Part shown: positions 46,082-57,965 of the stretch, piece by piece
How the letters are laid out: every line of letters begins with the position of its first letter
How positions within the stretch are numbered: position 1 is the stretch's first letter
Made by a program: the position numbers and the translations under genes
The notes under the pieces: generated by a model
Seen by the model: the letters and a program-made list of their open reading frames with translations, nothing else
What the model was told of the DNA's origin: nothing
Database searches by the model: none
Assembly: GCA_024811115.1 (NCBI GenBank)
Contig: JAKOGH010000005.1
Span: 868,001-932,000, forward strand
Reading direction: 5' to 3'
DNA length: 64,000 nt
From: Terana coerulea
Taxonomy: Eukaryota; Basidiomycota; Agaricomycetes; Polyporales; Phanerochaetaceae

Positions 46082-47637
46082 ATGAGCGCATCGCTCCGGA
46101 AGTTGAAGGCGATCGTCCTTGGCCACAACCTCGACATGGATGTTACCGCCACTGCTCTGGAGGAGGCTGCAGTCCCCGTGTCGAAAGATGACTGCAGGGC
46201 CTGTGCGGATCCGTGCGACCTCGGTGCGTTCTATACCTCTACCAGATTGCTCAGGAGATCTGAGGCAGTTGTGCTAGGACATGACGATTACCCCGCACGT
46301 TTCGATGTGGACATGGAGACTGAGATGCTTGGATCTATGAAGCCATATCGGCGGCAGGTAAGTAGTGTCATTCTTTTCATGGTTGTGGGACGATCCATCG
46401 GTCGAAGGTTGTTCTGCGACTTCAAGTCAATTGCTCTGCAAGTGATGTGCTTGGAGGATATCCCGTTGGCGAACTTGGACTCTCTGTGTACTCCGCTCTA
46501 GGTCTGGCATTTAGGAGCTACTCCTACGAAGACGGTAGTATGCCCCAACATTCATTATATGCTCCTTCGTTATCTGGACACAACCTGACATCATCTGGCC
46601 CTTGTCTACTCTCTCCATCCATGCTCACAGACGTCTAGATACTCATCTCCACCGGCAAGGCCGACTGGGCGCACGACGTCGCCTCCGAGGCCGGTTCGCT
46701 CGCACACTACCTCGACGCCGCGGTCTCCTCCGCGCCCCGCCCACCCAGATCCTCCGGCCACACGTCGGGCACCACGGATGCCGCGAAGCCCGTGCGGACC
46801 GTCGCAGGCGTGTACGACCCCGCGCAGACGGGCAGAGTCACGATCGCGAACGGCAGCCACCACACGCTCGCGGACGACCACACGCACGACACGGTGCTCG
46901 TCCTCCCGGACTACAAGCTCGTTACGGACGTCCCGCGTTCGGCGGAGGGCGCGCAACAGCTGTACAAGGCCGCGGTTGACCCAGGCGTCGGCCGTGCGGG
47001 GCACGCCAGCAAGGACGGCGACCTACGCTCATGGGTGTTACCGTACTCCTGCACCATTCTGTTATGTATGTCGATCACCTTGATTCCCTTGACAGCGGCT
47101 TCCAGCTAACAGAAAATATGCAGGCTCACATAAGAAGCGCGACAACCGCTGCCACATCGCTGCGCCCAAGCTCGAGCACGCACTCTCGGTGTCGCTGGAG
47201 AAGGAGGGCTGGGAGGTGCACACGCAGATCGAGGACCCGAGCCACCACCAGAGTGCGCCGCTAGAGGAGGTGCTTACTGCGTCGTCGCCAGAAGAGAACG
47301 ACAAGATCTACCTGGACCAGCTGAAAGCGTACGACCCGCGGACGGCGGATGCGCCCCGGGCACTGATACTGAAGTGCTCGCACATCGGCGGGCACAAGTT
47401 CTCGGGGAACGTCATCGTGAGTGCCATTGCATAGGGCTGTTGATGAATTCAGTGCGCTGACGGGTCGCCCAGATATATACGCCGCAGGGTGTGTCGGTCT
47501 GGTATGGGCGTGTGACGCCACATCATACAGACGCGATCGTCCGGGACACTATTCTTGGCGGGAAAGTTATCCCGCAACTTTTGCGTGGAGGGTTGAACCT
47601 GTCGAAACCAGGGCGGGCAAGTCTTCATGATTGGTGA
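46082..47637 (+). CDS. Apd1 / sucrase-ferredoxin-like protein (thioredoxin-like Fe-S fold)
   Basis: Apd1-type proteins have a C-terminal thioredoxin-like domain that in yeast Apd1 binds an unusual [2Fe-2S] cluster with two Cys and two His; roles in redox or drug tolerance are suggested. ATG 46082 begins MSASLRKLKAIVLGHNLDMD, then DDCRACADPCDLGHDDYPAR. A 281-nt intron follows KPYRRQ, then ILISTGKADWAHDV, SWVLPYSCTILLCSHKKRDN with RCHIAAPKL, and LKCSHIGGHKFSGNV. The C-terminal part is YTPQGVSVWYGRVTPHHTDA and ends SLHDW. The cluster-region Cys and His residues (CSH..., GGHKF) are present. No frame correction was needed. Confidence 0.85.
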
Positions 47638-47962
47638 CCTTCCTGTCCACACAGACAGCATAGACTACCTTTTCACCTCGCTAGATGTCATTTCTGCCGT
47701 TCGATTCGAACGTCCTCCCCATTGATCGGCCATATAACATTACTAGTATTCGCCCATTTCTGCCATAATGCGACATGCGCTATTTCGACTGGCCATAAAT
47801 ACCGGTGCTGCCTGTTTCATCATAGCGAGCCTAACAATCAAAGCTGCCAGCTAACACGAGGTCGGTACTTCATTTTCACAACTCAATATGCGAAACTTTT
47901 TATGCTGCATTACGCGGGGGCGGAAAAGCTGAATCAAGTCAATAAATTGCATTAGGGCGCAT

Positions 47963-49560
47963 TCAATCGGTGAAATGATGGAAGACCTCACGATACGTGG
48001 CAGAGCAAGACGGTGCAAAGTACATATCTTCTTCAGCAGGTCCACCAGCTGTCTCTGGGATCTTGTCGAGTTTGGACGGCGAATCTCGCGCTTCAAAGCC
48101 TCTGGCTCGTCTTCGTCGTGCCGAAAATCGACAGGCTCGCCAAGGTATTCGTGAAGCTCGCGGGAACGCGGAATGATATGAAGGAGATAGAGAAACCTTG
48201 GTTGTCCTCAGTGCCCTCCGGCTGGTGAGCGACTTGACGGAGGTTCATCATGAACCTGCTCAAGAGGATGGACGGCTAGATCCACATCAGATTGGGGGCC
48301 CAAACGACGTTGGCGTGATCACGCACCAGCCAGTTCATGAATCCAAATAGCAATAGCGGGTCCGCGGCCTTAATCCGCTCAATTCCGACTAAATTTGGAA
48401 GAATATGCACGTAACTCACCGGAGCGGACTGTAGAACTATCTGGAATGCATTGATGAGGAGCATTGTGCTGTATCAAAATGAGAATCTGCTTCCAGCTAG
48501 CCATGAATAACCGGAACACACAAGAAGTACACAGTTCCTTATGACGATGGAGGTGAGAGTAGATCTCATATGAAGTAATGAGGCGCACCATTTGTGATGA
48601 GAGATGCGGAGATAGATCTTGCAAGGGACCGCCGGAGTCGGTATTCTTCGCGTACTTGCGGGAAAGTCTTGATCCAGGTCAGGACAATTACAAGGATGTC
48701 CATGAACATCAAGGACGATCTGTTGAGTTTGACCACTGAATCAAGACTCGTCAGATACCATTGCACCAATCTTAAAGCAATGGCGCACAACTACGATACT
48801 GTTAGTTCTTTACACTCGAAATAGTATTTATTCCAACTTACATTCGAAGTACGTGGGGCGGTGCCAAAGATATTTGGTCGCATATGTCACCAGGCTTCTT
48901 GTACTGGTAGGACAGCCGCGCCAGCTGGAACTAGAATGGATGGGTGAGCGTGGGGTAGGCAGCGGACGAGACAATACTTGCGAGGAGGGTGGGCACAGGG
49001 ATCAACCCAAAGAAAAGAATGAGCCAAAAGAGAGCAATTATTGCCCCAAATGGCTGAGACCCGGAGGCCGAGAATACTGTAAATGCAGATGGTGTTAGAC
49101 CGTTAGTGAGTCCACGCGCTACAAGTGTAGGAGTGATCCTCACACGCGGTCTGAATTTGAGGTATGACGTAGAACACTGCCTGTATGAGACCAATGGGCC
49201 TACAAGCACTTTAATAATTCTGTGAGTTGAGTTTGCAGTGATGATGCACAGAAGTAAGGAAGAACGTACCTCTGGATATATCAGTTCTCTATAAGAGCCA
49301 AGGACTTACAAATCCCGACGCAACTCACTTCCGATATCGGGACCAATTGCAGTATCGCGGCGACAAGCATTATCCCGCGGGTGGTAATCAACAAGAAAGA
49401 CGCAATGCTGAACGGCTTCTTCCATGCTGTGTTGACTTCCTGCTCAAAGGTGATGAGGTACTCATAAATGATCATGGCTAAAGTTATACACATGAGCTAT
49501 CGACCAATGAAGGATAACAGAGTGGTAATATAGACATACCTGCGGAGGCGTTGCTGCCAT
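47963..49560 (-). CDS. DUF6533-type multi-pass membrane protein, copy A
   Basis: Basidiomycete-specific seven-helix-like family of unknown function. The hallmark first-helix block is IIYEYLITFEQEVNTAWKKP. Later blocks: RPIGLIQAVFYVIPQIQTAC, LFWLILFFGLIPVPTLL, FQLARLSYQYKKPGDICD, NRSSLMFMDILVIVLTWIKT, GTVYFLCVPVI, TMLLINAFQIVLQSAP and PSILLSRFMMNLRQ. One intron is GC-AG (48931-48981). A ~145-nt intron precedes PSILLSRF; its acceptor is TAG, which looks like a stop if unspliced. Against copy B the tail seems to lack one base near 48150 and one near 48090, so the DNA as given would stop at 48093; the aligned end is 47963. ATG 49560 is used, because the codon matching copy B's start reads GTG here. 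Confidence 0.7.
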
Positions 49561-50949
49561 AGTTTGCAGTCACACTTCACATGACAGGATGGGTTTATCA
49601 CTAGTACACTGTTATGCAAAGAGAATTAGAGACGTACAGTGCCGATATGGCCCGAGAAAGTGCTGAAGTAGGTACATCGCTTATGGGCAACATACTGTAA
49701 TGCTACAGGGTGCGGTGGGTAGTGTGGCTCGCCATGAAGAGTGAGTAGCCTAATATACGGCAGTAAGCATGTTGATGTTTCCAAGCTGAGCGAGCTGCCC
49801 CTTTGAAGAACATCTTAAATCAAGGTACCTAAGGAAGGTGGGAGTCACATTTTAGATGGGCTGACTCCAATTGAGGGCTATAGACTCACGCATTCATCGC
49901 CAATGCCACGTCTGAGCACAGGAGCTCCCACTGAGGGCGTGATAATCAGCATGGCTATGCTTTACATCATAAAGAGAGATGTCGATTCCAGCCACGCGTT
50001 GTAAATGGACCTTGTTACATCCTTCAGGATGACGTGCCCTCCCTTCGCATGCCTATCCACCGTCCGTCTCGCACTGGAGGCATGCGGGTTGACCTTGTGA
50101 AAGGCTCGCATGCTCTCTGATAGTGTCCATGCAAGCCATTAGAAATAAGTAACACACTCGCATTTATCTGATCATGTCCAATTAAATGTGTGGGAGTTGT
50201 TGTTCAAAGCTCTTGAGGAGGACGAATGCTGCGTAATATCAGATGTTCAAGTTGAACGGCACATAGTCCAAGGCAGCCTGGCCTGTCCTAGAACCCACTG
50301 GCATGCCCTTTGGCGTCGCTGCTTCCCTTCAGGTTGAATCCATGACAGGGGTGAGATACATTGGCTCATTCGGCTTAGGTGAAGCAGGGACATATATATT
50401 GAATGCTTACCTCAAATACCATACGAAGCATCATTACTTCAATTAAGCTCGACCAGCATGGAAGCTGCTACATTGCTAAGCGTCTTCACTATTTCACCTG
50501 CTTCACCTGCTCTTAGTACAAGCAACTCGCATCCCTACCAAATTGCAGGCCTTCAGGAGCGGAATGCGGGCCACTGCCAGTGACTAGTGAGAGAGTAGTG
50601 AGAGTCAGGCAAACGGTGCAGAGCGCGCTAAACACGTCCAGAGGCTGGCGGATCAAATGGTGGTGCGGCTCACTGATGACACAGGGCCGCGGCCCGACGT
50701 TTCCTCTCGACCATCGACCACTGACGACGGCCGAGTAGTCTCGTGACCATACCCTCCTGACCCGTGGATAGTCTTCCACCTTGAAAGCATTTCTTCATTG
50801 TATCACCTTGGTATCGCCTACTCTATACTCATCTGAGGTCTGCAATTCACTTCCATCATACCAAGCATGCATTGAATGTCCTATAATACACTGGCACTGC
50901 GCAGGTGCGAAAGAGCTGAATCCTACAATTGAACTAAATCAGGGCAAAT
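49561..50949. other. Upstream part of duplication unit 1
   Basis: 1.4 kb without a supported gene. A short reverse-strand coding-like block (QWSMVERKRRAAAL, ~50,690-50,730) is shared with unit 2 (LWSMVERKRRAVVL, ~53,670-53,710), where a GTGAGT donor follows. It may be a first exon of an unrecognised gene. Confidence 0.45.
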
Positions 50950-52593
50950 TCACTTGGTGAAACGACGTAAGATCTCACAAGATGTAGTAGAATCCGGCGA
51001 TGTAAAGTGTAAGTCACTGTCCATGTGTTCGCCACTTGTCTCCAGATGACAGTCGCCTTCCAGCCCCAGGTTCTCGGGAGTACAGTTTAGCGCCTCCCGA
51101 GTTTTTGCCTCCTTTTCTGCCCATTGAAAGTTGATCGGCTCGCCAAGGTCTTCAACGACGCTCGCAGGCAGGCGGAATGACATAAAGGAGATAGTATAAC
51201 CTTGATCATCACTGATAAGGTGCTGCTGGTAAGCAACAACCTGACGGAGGTTCATCATAAACCTGCTGAGCAAGATAGATGGCTGAGGCAACGTCAGGTT
51301 GGGGTCTACAAGTGGATATGATCACATACCAGCCAGTTCATGAACCCAGCTATTAGCGGCAGATCAGAGGTCTTGGGATATAATTCAAGTGGGAGAAGTT
51401 CAGAGAGATAACATACAACTCACCGGAGCAGACTGTATGATTATCTGATAGGTATTTATGAGAAGCATTATGCTGTATTAAAAGTAAGAATTTGCTTCCC
51501 GCCAGTAATTAACATATAGGCACACATGATGTACACAGTTCCTTATGACGATTGAGGTAAGAATGAATTTCATGCCTAAGAGAATGATGCGTACCATCTG
51601 TGATAAGGCACGTAGAGATGGATCCTCTCAGTGACTGTTTGAGCCGGTATATTTCACGCACTTGTGAGAAAGTCTTCTTCCAGATGAGAGCAAGAACAAG
51701 AATATCCATGAATATCAGGGAAGATCTGTTGAGTCTAACCACTGGATTGAAACTCGTCAAATGTATCTGCACTCATTTGAGAAAGCAATGGCGCACAACT
51801 TCAAAATCATAAGTTATTAATGCTCACAAGCCCACAGATTCTCACGTACATTTGAAGGATGCGGGATGTCACCAAGGATCCTTGGTTGCATACGTTGTCT
51901 GTCTCCTTGTATTGGTAGGACAGTTGTGTCAGCTGAAACTAGAGCGACCACGTAAGCGTGGCAGGTAGGTAGAGGCAGCCGAGAAAATACTTGCGAGGTT
52001 GGTACCAATGGGCACCGGAATCAACCCAAAGAAAAGGATAAGCCAAAAGAGTATGCAACTATGGCTCCAAATGGCTGAGACCCCAAGAGCGAAGAATACT
52101 ATGTAAATTCAGAGGTTGTCAATGAGAACTCCGCATGCAGCTAATACAGAAATGAAACGCACGGGCGGTCTGTATGAAAGGTATGAAGTCAAAGACAGCT
52201 TCTATAAGACCAATGGGCCTGCAGGTACTGTGTTGTTTCTCAGAGTTTAGTTCACAGCAATGGCATCGCCGGATGACGGACACATACCTCTGGATGCATC
52301 AGTTATTGATGAAGACATAATCCAAACACTGTTGTAAATCCAAAAACGACTCACTGCGGACGATGGGACTAATTGCAGTAGAGCAGCGCCAAGCATTATC
52401 CAGCGAGTAGTAATCAACAAGAAAGACGACACGTTGAACGGCTTCCTCCATGCGGTGTTGACCTCCAGCTCCAAAGTGATCAAGTATTCGTAGATGACCA
52501 TACCTAAGGTTGTCCATATTAGCCACCCGGTCGACCAAGAATTAACTGCCATCGCAACGTACCGGCGGATGCGTAGCTACCATAGCCCGCCAT
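50950..52593 (-). CDS. DUF6533-type multi-pass membrane protein, copy B
   Basis: Paralogue of copy A with an intact-looking reading frame. ATG 52593 gives MAGYGSYASA and then, after an intron, GMVIYEYLITLELEVNTAWR. Further blocks are LLITTRWIMLGAALLQLVPS, RPIGLIEAVFDFIPFIQTA, LFFALGVSAIWSHSCILFWL, FQLTQLSYQYKETDNVCN, LNRSSLIFMDILVLALIWKK, GTVYIMCAYMLIT, MLLINTYQIIIQSAP and PSILLSRFMMNLRQVVAYQQ, ending CEILRRFTK. The GC-AG intron at 51939-51994 sits at the same place as in copy A. The acidic, Ser/Thr-rich tail is presumably cytosolic. Function unknown. Confidence 0.75.
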
Positions 52594-53776
52594 TGCACTA
52601 CACGACACGACAGGATGGGTCAGTCGCTAGCATGAAGTGGTAACAGCAGCTAGGGACGCACGTTTTCGACGAGGTCTGTCCAATTCCCGACGCAGATACC
52701 TCACGCATTTGTATCATAGTAGGACTCAAGGTGATGGGTGACGTGGGCGCCGTGAACAATAGACCGTCTAATACACGATAGTATGGACGTTGATGCTGCC
52801 TGTAGGTGGTTTTCCGGTTTTCAGGCCTTCGACAGTGAATTTAGCTGTGGAAGGCGGGGTTAGGCTTGAGACGGACAGTGCAAAGGGGTATTTAAGGTCT
52901 CACATGTCCATTGGCAATACCACGTCTTGTAGCAGGAATTCTTCAACTTGGGTTTGATACTAATCAGCATGGCGATACTGAGTATCAAACAGGTTGAGAT
53001 GCGTAGAATAAGAGATGATGCATCAATGGACCAAAGGTTGTTCGTCTCGCGTCCTCTCCAGCAATACCCACGCAAACCGGTCGGCGGTGAGAACGCGCAA
53101 AGGAATGTGATCGTCATTGAACTCGCGCACGGACGTCCATCTCAGGAAGGGGACAATAAATGATATCAGCTTCAGCTAGCCAGTGTAGCTTGTCCTTGAG
53201 TACGGTACTTCCCAGATAAGTACCTCAATCTCGTTGCCGTACCTACTTCGGGTCAAGCATGCGGTACTCAGTATCACTTGTATGACAGATGAGTATGGGC
53301 CCTTGTGGACCTTTTGGGTACTCACCTCGACAACGATATGGACACTAGCATCGCTATGGAGAGCGTTGCATAGGTATGCATGCCAGTCACAGCTCGACCA
53401 CTGGCAGCCGCAAGCGGCACAGTAGGGTGTCGAGAATACTGACTGCCAGGCTTGCGCGCATCTTCGCACAGAGCTGCTACGTTCTCACGCATCTTTCGAA
53501 TTGACCTCCGCTTGGTATGAGCATTGAGTACCTCCTCTGCCAAATTACAGGGTCCAGTGATATCATGAGAGGTGGTGGTCGGCTCCTCGAACTCGAACGT
53601 GCCGAGCGCCAAAGTACTTCCGCGCATTTCCGGATCAAATGGCGGCACGGCACGACTCACAGAACCACGGCCCGACGCTTCCTCTCGACCATCGACCACA
53701 ACGGCGAAGGCGAGCAGTCCTCTACCTCGAAAGCCTTCTTCATCATATCGTTTGATCTATACCCAACTAAGACATA
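52594..53776. other. Upstream part of duplication unit 2 and promoter of the second F-box gene
   Basis: No supported gene. It shares several blocks with 49.6-50.8 kb. Two reverse-strand stretches encode a similar hydrophobic phrase (LSIAMLISI and LSIAMLVSI), whose meaning is unclear. Confidence 0.45.
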
Positions 53777-55195
53777 ATGTCCGCCGCGGAAATGGAAGTA
53801 CTGTAAGCTCGTCCATGCGTTCAAATTCCAAGCACGGTACTTACTGAGGTTCGCAGTCTGTCTGGTCTACGATTAGAGGATAGTCTACCACGCTTGGGGA
53901 CGCGACAGTTGCCTCCCGAGCTCGTCACTGTTGTACTCGCGCATGTCAATGAACTCAGCTTGAAACGAAACATGCTCTCCTACTCCCTTGTCTCCCGAGA
54001 CTGGTACTACTGCACACGACCATTCCTCTTCTCGGAGCTCGAATTCATCGTGCAAAAGGGAACACTGGAGAAAGAGCTGGATGTACCACTCAAGTCCGGT
54101 CAAGGTCATCTCCGAGAACTGTTTGCCTTCTTGGAAGAGTCTCCGGGCATCTGCCCGAACGTTCGCACTCTGTCTCTACACGCTCCAACCGAAGCTCGCC
54201 AACAGATGGAATACCCAGACATAGATCCCACGCTGGTAGTCCAGATCCTCAACAAGCTCCCTCGTCTTGATACGTTACACCTCTATGATGTGATATACCA
54301 CCCCGACCATTACGAAGCTTGGAACAAGGAGCTTCACTTCCCAGGCAACCTGAAACAGCTCGCGATAAGTTTCGGGAGCAGGGCAGGAGACATTGAGTCC
54401 TTCGATGACGCGCTACACCTCCTAGATACCTTTTCCGGGAACATCCAGGAGCTATGCCTTTCGACTATCTACGCCGTGCGTACGCGCGTTCCAGCCACCC
54501 AGTCCCTTCCTCGCCTACGCATTGGGTCGCTGGCCATCGACGAGGTGACGGACATCGGGCCAATTGTCAGTGCGGTGACCTCGAGTCCTTCCGTGGAAGA
54601 TAGCATGCTAAAGTCGGTCTACTTGTCTTGGATCAACATGAGGGATCTACGTTCCGCCCAGGCGCTATTCCGTGCAGCGAAGGGCAGCCTGGAGAACTTT
54701 GGCTGCAATCTGTTCCCAGTCCTTGATTCCAAACCTGCAGGTACGCGAGCTTGCTCGAACGTTCATTGTCTACTCTGCCTGACATGTACGCAATTAGACG
54801 ACGAGTTGTTCCAGATCCTCGACTTCTCCGATTACGCCAACCTGAAGACAGTGACCTTCGGGCTGGTTCTCCTCCCCGACGCGTCGTGGAATGCCAACAT
54901 CTGGAGCGACGTCTGCCGGATCCTCACCTCGCTTCCTCCCTCCCGCGCATCCGAGCTCTTCCTCAGCTTCGAGCTATGCACGGATCGCCTCAACTATTCC
55001 ACGCATGTCGCCTTAGAATCCAACTGGAAGGCGCTAGACGCGACGCTGCAGGGGCGCTGCAAGATCGTCCGGTTTGTTCCTTCGCGGAAGACGTTCTCCA
55101 TTCCAACGGAGGAGTCGTTCCCCGCGGGTATGCGAAGGCATATATCGGAGAAGTTGCCGGGCTTGATGAAGGCGGGCGTATTGAGGTTTCAGTGA
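53777..55195 (+). CDS. F-box protein
   Basis: Probable SCF ubiquitin-ligase adaptor. The ATG at 53777 (MSAAEMEVL) is joined by an intron beginning GTAAGC to LSGLRLEDSLPRLGTRQLPP and the F-box (LPPELVTVVLAHVNEL ... YSLVSRDWYYCTRPFLF). The rest has leucine-rich segments (NVRTLSLHAPTEAR; LPRLDTLHLYDVIYH; LKTVTFGLVLLPDASW) and ends AGVLRFQ. The main exon is open from 53,894, but 54,739-54,795 has perfect intron ends (GTACGC ... CAATTAG), is 57 nt and stop-free. It encodes a Cys-rich insert (ACSNVHCLLCLTC) out of keeping with its surroundings, so I believe it is a frame-neutral intron. Substrate unknown. Confidence 0.8.
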
Positions 55196-56121
55196 ACGGC
55201 CCATACAAGATCAGGATTCGCGCTGGATGGCGTGGTCGAGAGATAGCAACCAATACTGAGAGGTACTCAGACAGTGACGAGCTGTAGCCGTATTAGTAGG
55301 ATCGTTACGGCATAGGGGTATCGGAGACCAACAAACACCGTACTGTATTTGTATCCCATTTGTCGTTGTTCATTCTCACAGTTTCGCTGAGTGCCACCAT
55401 CTTTCAGCGTGAGGCGCCGCAGTGGACGCATCGCCTTCTCTTGCTTTATATCAGACGGCATTCGTGAAGGAATTCTATGCCTTACATTGGATATTGAATA
55501 CATACCGGGGAGGGATTGGGCGACACAACAACTTGCTGGTGATATTTTGCACCAAGCTAGGCTTAGACTGGAATTTATGTTGGCCGTTCCGACATGAGGA
55601 GTTAGGTGACGCTGCCAACGGACTTTGTCCAGGTATGCTGATTCTGAGAACTGGGCGGGCTGAAGCTATGGACATTTGGCGTTATTAGCTTGACTATTAA
55701 TGACGTGGAGAGCACTCACCACGGTGGTCTCTGGCAACAAGACTGTGTCCGGTCAGTGCCTCCTTACTCATCTCTCGAGACAATTCTCCACAAGGGCGCG
55801 AGAGGAGAGGTCAAGGGTTTCGACGCGTGGCACTTATATCGTCTTGTATTTATACGCCGCCGGTCGCGCGTGTTCGGTTAGGATTGAGGCGGTGAATTGC
55901 GCGCCGGCATCCATACTCAGATACCTGGAAGTATGGACTGCGCGCACTAAATCCAATAAGCCCGCAAGCCTGAGCGTTGATAGATGGAACAGTAGAATGC
56001 TATGGAAGACAGACAGACGCATCACAACGTGCCTAATATACCCCAGATCCCGTGATAATAAAACAGCAGCGGAAGATAGTGCATATATGCGCGCAAGCAG
56101 GTATAGACAGTGGCTGTGCGG
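55196..56121. other. Intergenic region, nothing recognised
   Basis: 0.9 kb between convergent genes. Open frames here show no family resemblance. Confidence 0.5.
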
Positions 56122-56490
56122 TTAGTGGACGATTTGTCCGCATCGCACGCATCGCTTCTTCTTGTCCGTGCTGTGGCGAAAGCTGGTGAGGCCATGCTTC
56201 AAGGGTCTTGTGAGAACGGAGGCGACGTACCACAGACATATCAAGCCACAGGGGAAGCAGACGATCGCAAGGATGATCCCGAGCGTGCCATACTTCGTCT
56301 CGGGATCGTGTTCTCCGCGCGCGCAACGAGCGAGGACTGCGAGGAAGGGTTTCAGCGTACGACTCATCTGCGAGCGGCGAGGCACTCACGCTCGGACTGG
56401 AATTGCTGTCCGCTTGATTGGAGGAGACTGGAACTGCTGCCCGCCCATTGGAGGTGCTTGCGGCATCGGCATGCTCTTGGCTTCTTCCAT
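56122..56490 (-). CDS. Small membrane protein of the brain protein I3 (BRI3) family
   Basis: Conserved eukaryotic family of small endolysosomal membrane proteins with one hydrophobic hairpin followed by a Cys pair. The exon from 56490 gives MEEAKSMPMPQAPPMGGQQF, a Pro/Gln-rich cytosolic tail. The core reads KYGTLGIILAIVCFPCGLIC then, after an intron with donor GTACGT, TDKKKRCVRCGQIVH and a stop. The helix plus CxxC ending matches BRI3 proteins. The first intron (GTGAGT ... CTCGCAG, 53 nt) leaves exon 1 and exon 2 out of phase by one base, so either a base is missing or the first exon differs. About 80-100 residues. Confidence 0.62.
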
Positions 56491-57965
56491 CTTAGAATTG
56501 GCTGAGTGAAACGTTCAACTGGGGGAAACTGTTAGTAGTCATCGAGGTGGTAGTTGAGAAACGCACAAATCAATAGTAATAGATTGGAAGAAAAGCAATC
56601 ACAGTTGCTGGTGAGCCGGAGTGACCAAAGGCACTTGTGAAGAAAAGATGTGTGGGATGGCCCTGCTGAAGACGTTGCTGTTGCAGATGCCTTATATACA
56701 TCGCACGCTCAATTCTGAAGAAAGTTCTTGTAGTGCAGCACAGCACGTTGGAGACGACCATTCTATCTTCAGCCGAGTTTGTAACGCACCGTGGAATTTA
56801 GAGCGCCGTTCATCAAGATGGACAGCGTTTCACATCCGCACCAGGGCTACTCCATCGCGCCTCGCACACTGTGTCGTTAGGCACGAACGTAACCGCTGTC
56901 TGCGCGCAGATGGGCGCAACTAACGGCACGATGCGTATCTGGGGTTCGCAAGTGAGCAGTCAGGGCAAATTGCACAGGTGTGTACACAAGACGTGTCAGC
57001 TTACTTGATGAGGCGTAATCTACTGGCGGTTACCCGCCAAGAGCTCACGGTGTCTGCAATGTCCGTTAGCGTTGCGTAGAAGCCTGCAGGGTCACAGCAT
57101 ACGCGATGCTTGGGTCCGAATAGCGATCACGTTTACGCATTGCCCGTCAAGCAACAGTGCCAAGTAGTAAGTAACCGCACGAGGAACGTGCCTCGGCAGA
57201 CGGTGGTGTTATCACGTCCTAGAACAGCATGTCAGCAGATTGTAACATCGAGTACACCAGAGAACAAACAAACACTTCTGAGCTTACCGCCGAATTTATA
57301 TTGTGATGCGCCCAAAGTCCGCGTAACGTGAGCTCGACGATACCCGACGTCAAATTCCATCGCATCCTGAGGTGCACGGCCCCGTATAGCACGGGGTTTG
57401 TCATTGAACCTCGGAGAGTGCGCGACTGAATAGGGAACTGATGCGTGCAACGAGGCAGTGAGAACGAGCGTTTAGATGAATATGCTGTGTGTCGCTGAGG
57501 AGGTAAGCAACATTCTGCCAACTGTGTACTGGTAACTGAACTCACCGATATTCAGAGTTATGCTTTCATCTGTAGTGCTGTTTGAGGTCAGTAAAACAGA
57601 ATAGATCCAGGGGCTAAAGTCAGACTACCGAAGAAGTCAATTGCAAACGCCACATTCAGATTGCAGTAGAGATGAGAAGACTCAGGTTATAAAATACGAC
57701 GCTCCGTACACAAGGGGGTATGTACAGACGGAGTGCAAACAAGCCACGGAAATGGAAAGCGAGGATACAAGATTGAGATAACACTGCGAAGTGAAGACAG
57801 AACACGGGAACATCACAAAGAACGTACTAAAGGACACACAAAACGCGAGAGACCAGTCCATCATGACCGCTAATCTGCAGCCTGCATCGCCATCTAATAC
57901 GCGCCGCACATCGCTGTGTCACCAGCAGAATTCCGAGTTATTCACAGGACGATCCCTAGCGGAGG
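56491..57965. other. Intergenic region, nothing recognised
   Basis: 1.5 kb. Several frames of ~100 codons exist but none has family resemblance or splice support. Confidence 0.5.

Larger units (their letters stand above)
47920..53770. repeat. Tandem segmental duplication, two ~2.9-kb units
   Basis: Unit 1 (~47,920-50,820) and unit 2 (~50,870-53,770) are collinear: 3' flank, DUF6533 gene, its upstream region with a shared block TAATCAGCATGGC, and a distal block containing GTTTCCTCTCGACCATCGAC (unit 1) or the matching CTTCCTCTCGACCATCGAC (unit 2). Divergence is substantial outside exons, so the duplication is old. Confidence 0.7.

Noticed and set aside
48276..48278. Apparent nonsense codon (TAG) before PSILLSRFMMNLRQ in DUF6533 copy A
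   Set aside because: Copy B has an intron acceptor (CTCAG) at the same place. In copy A the TAG is the acceptor of a ~145-nt intron starting GTGAGT, so it is not translated.
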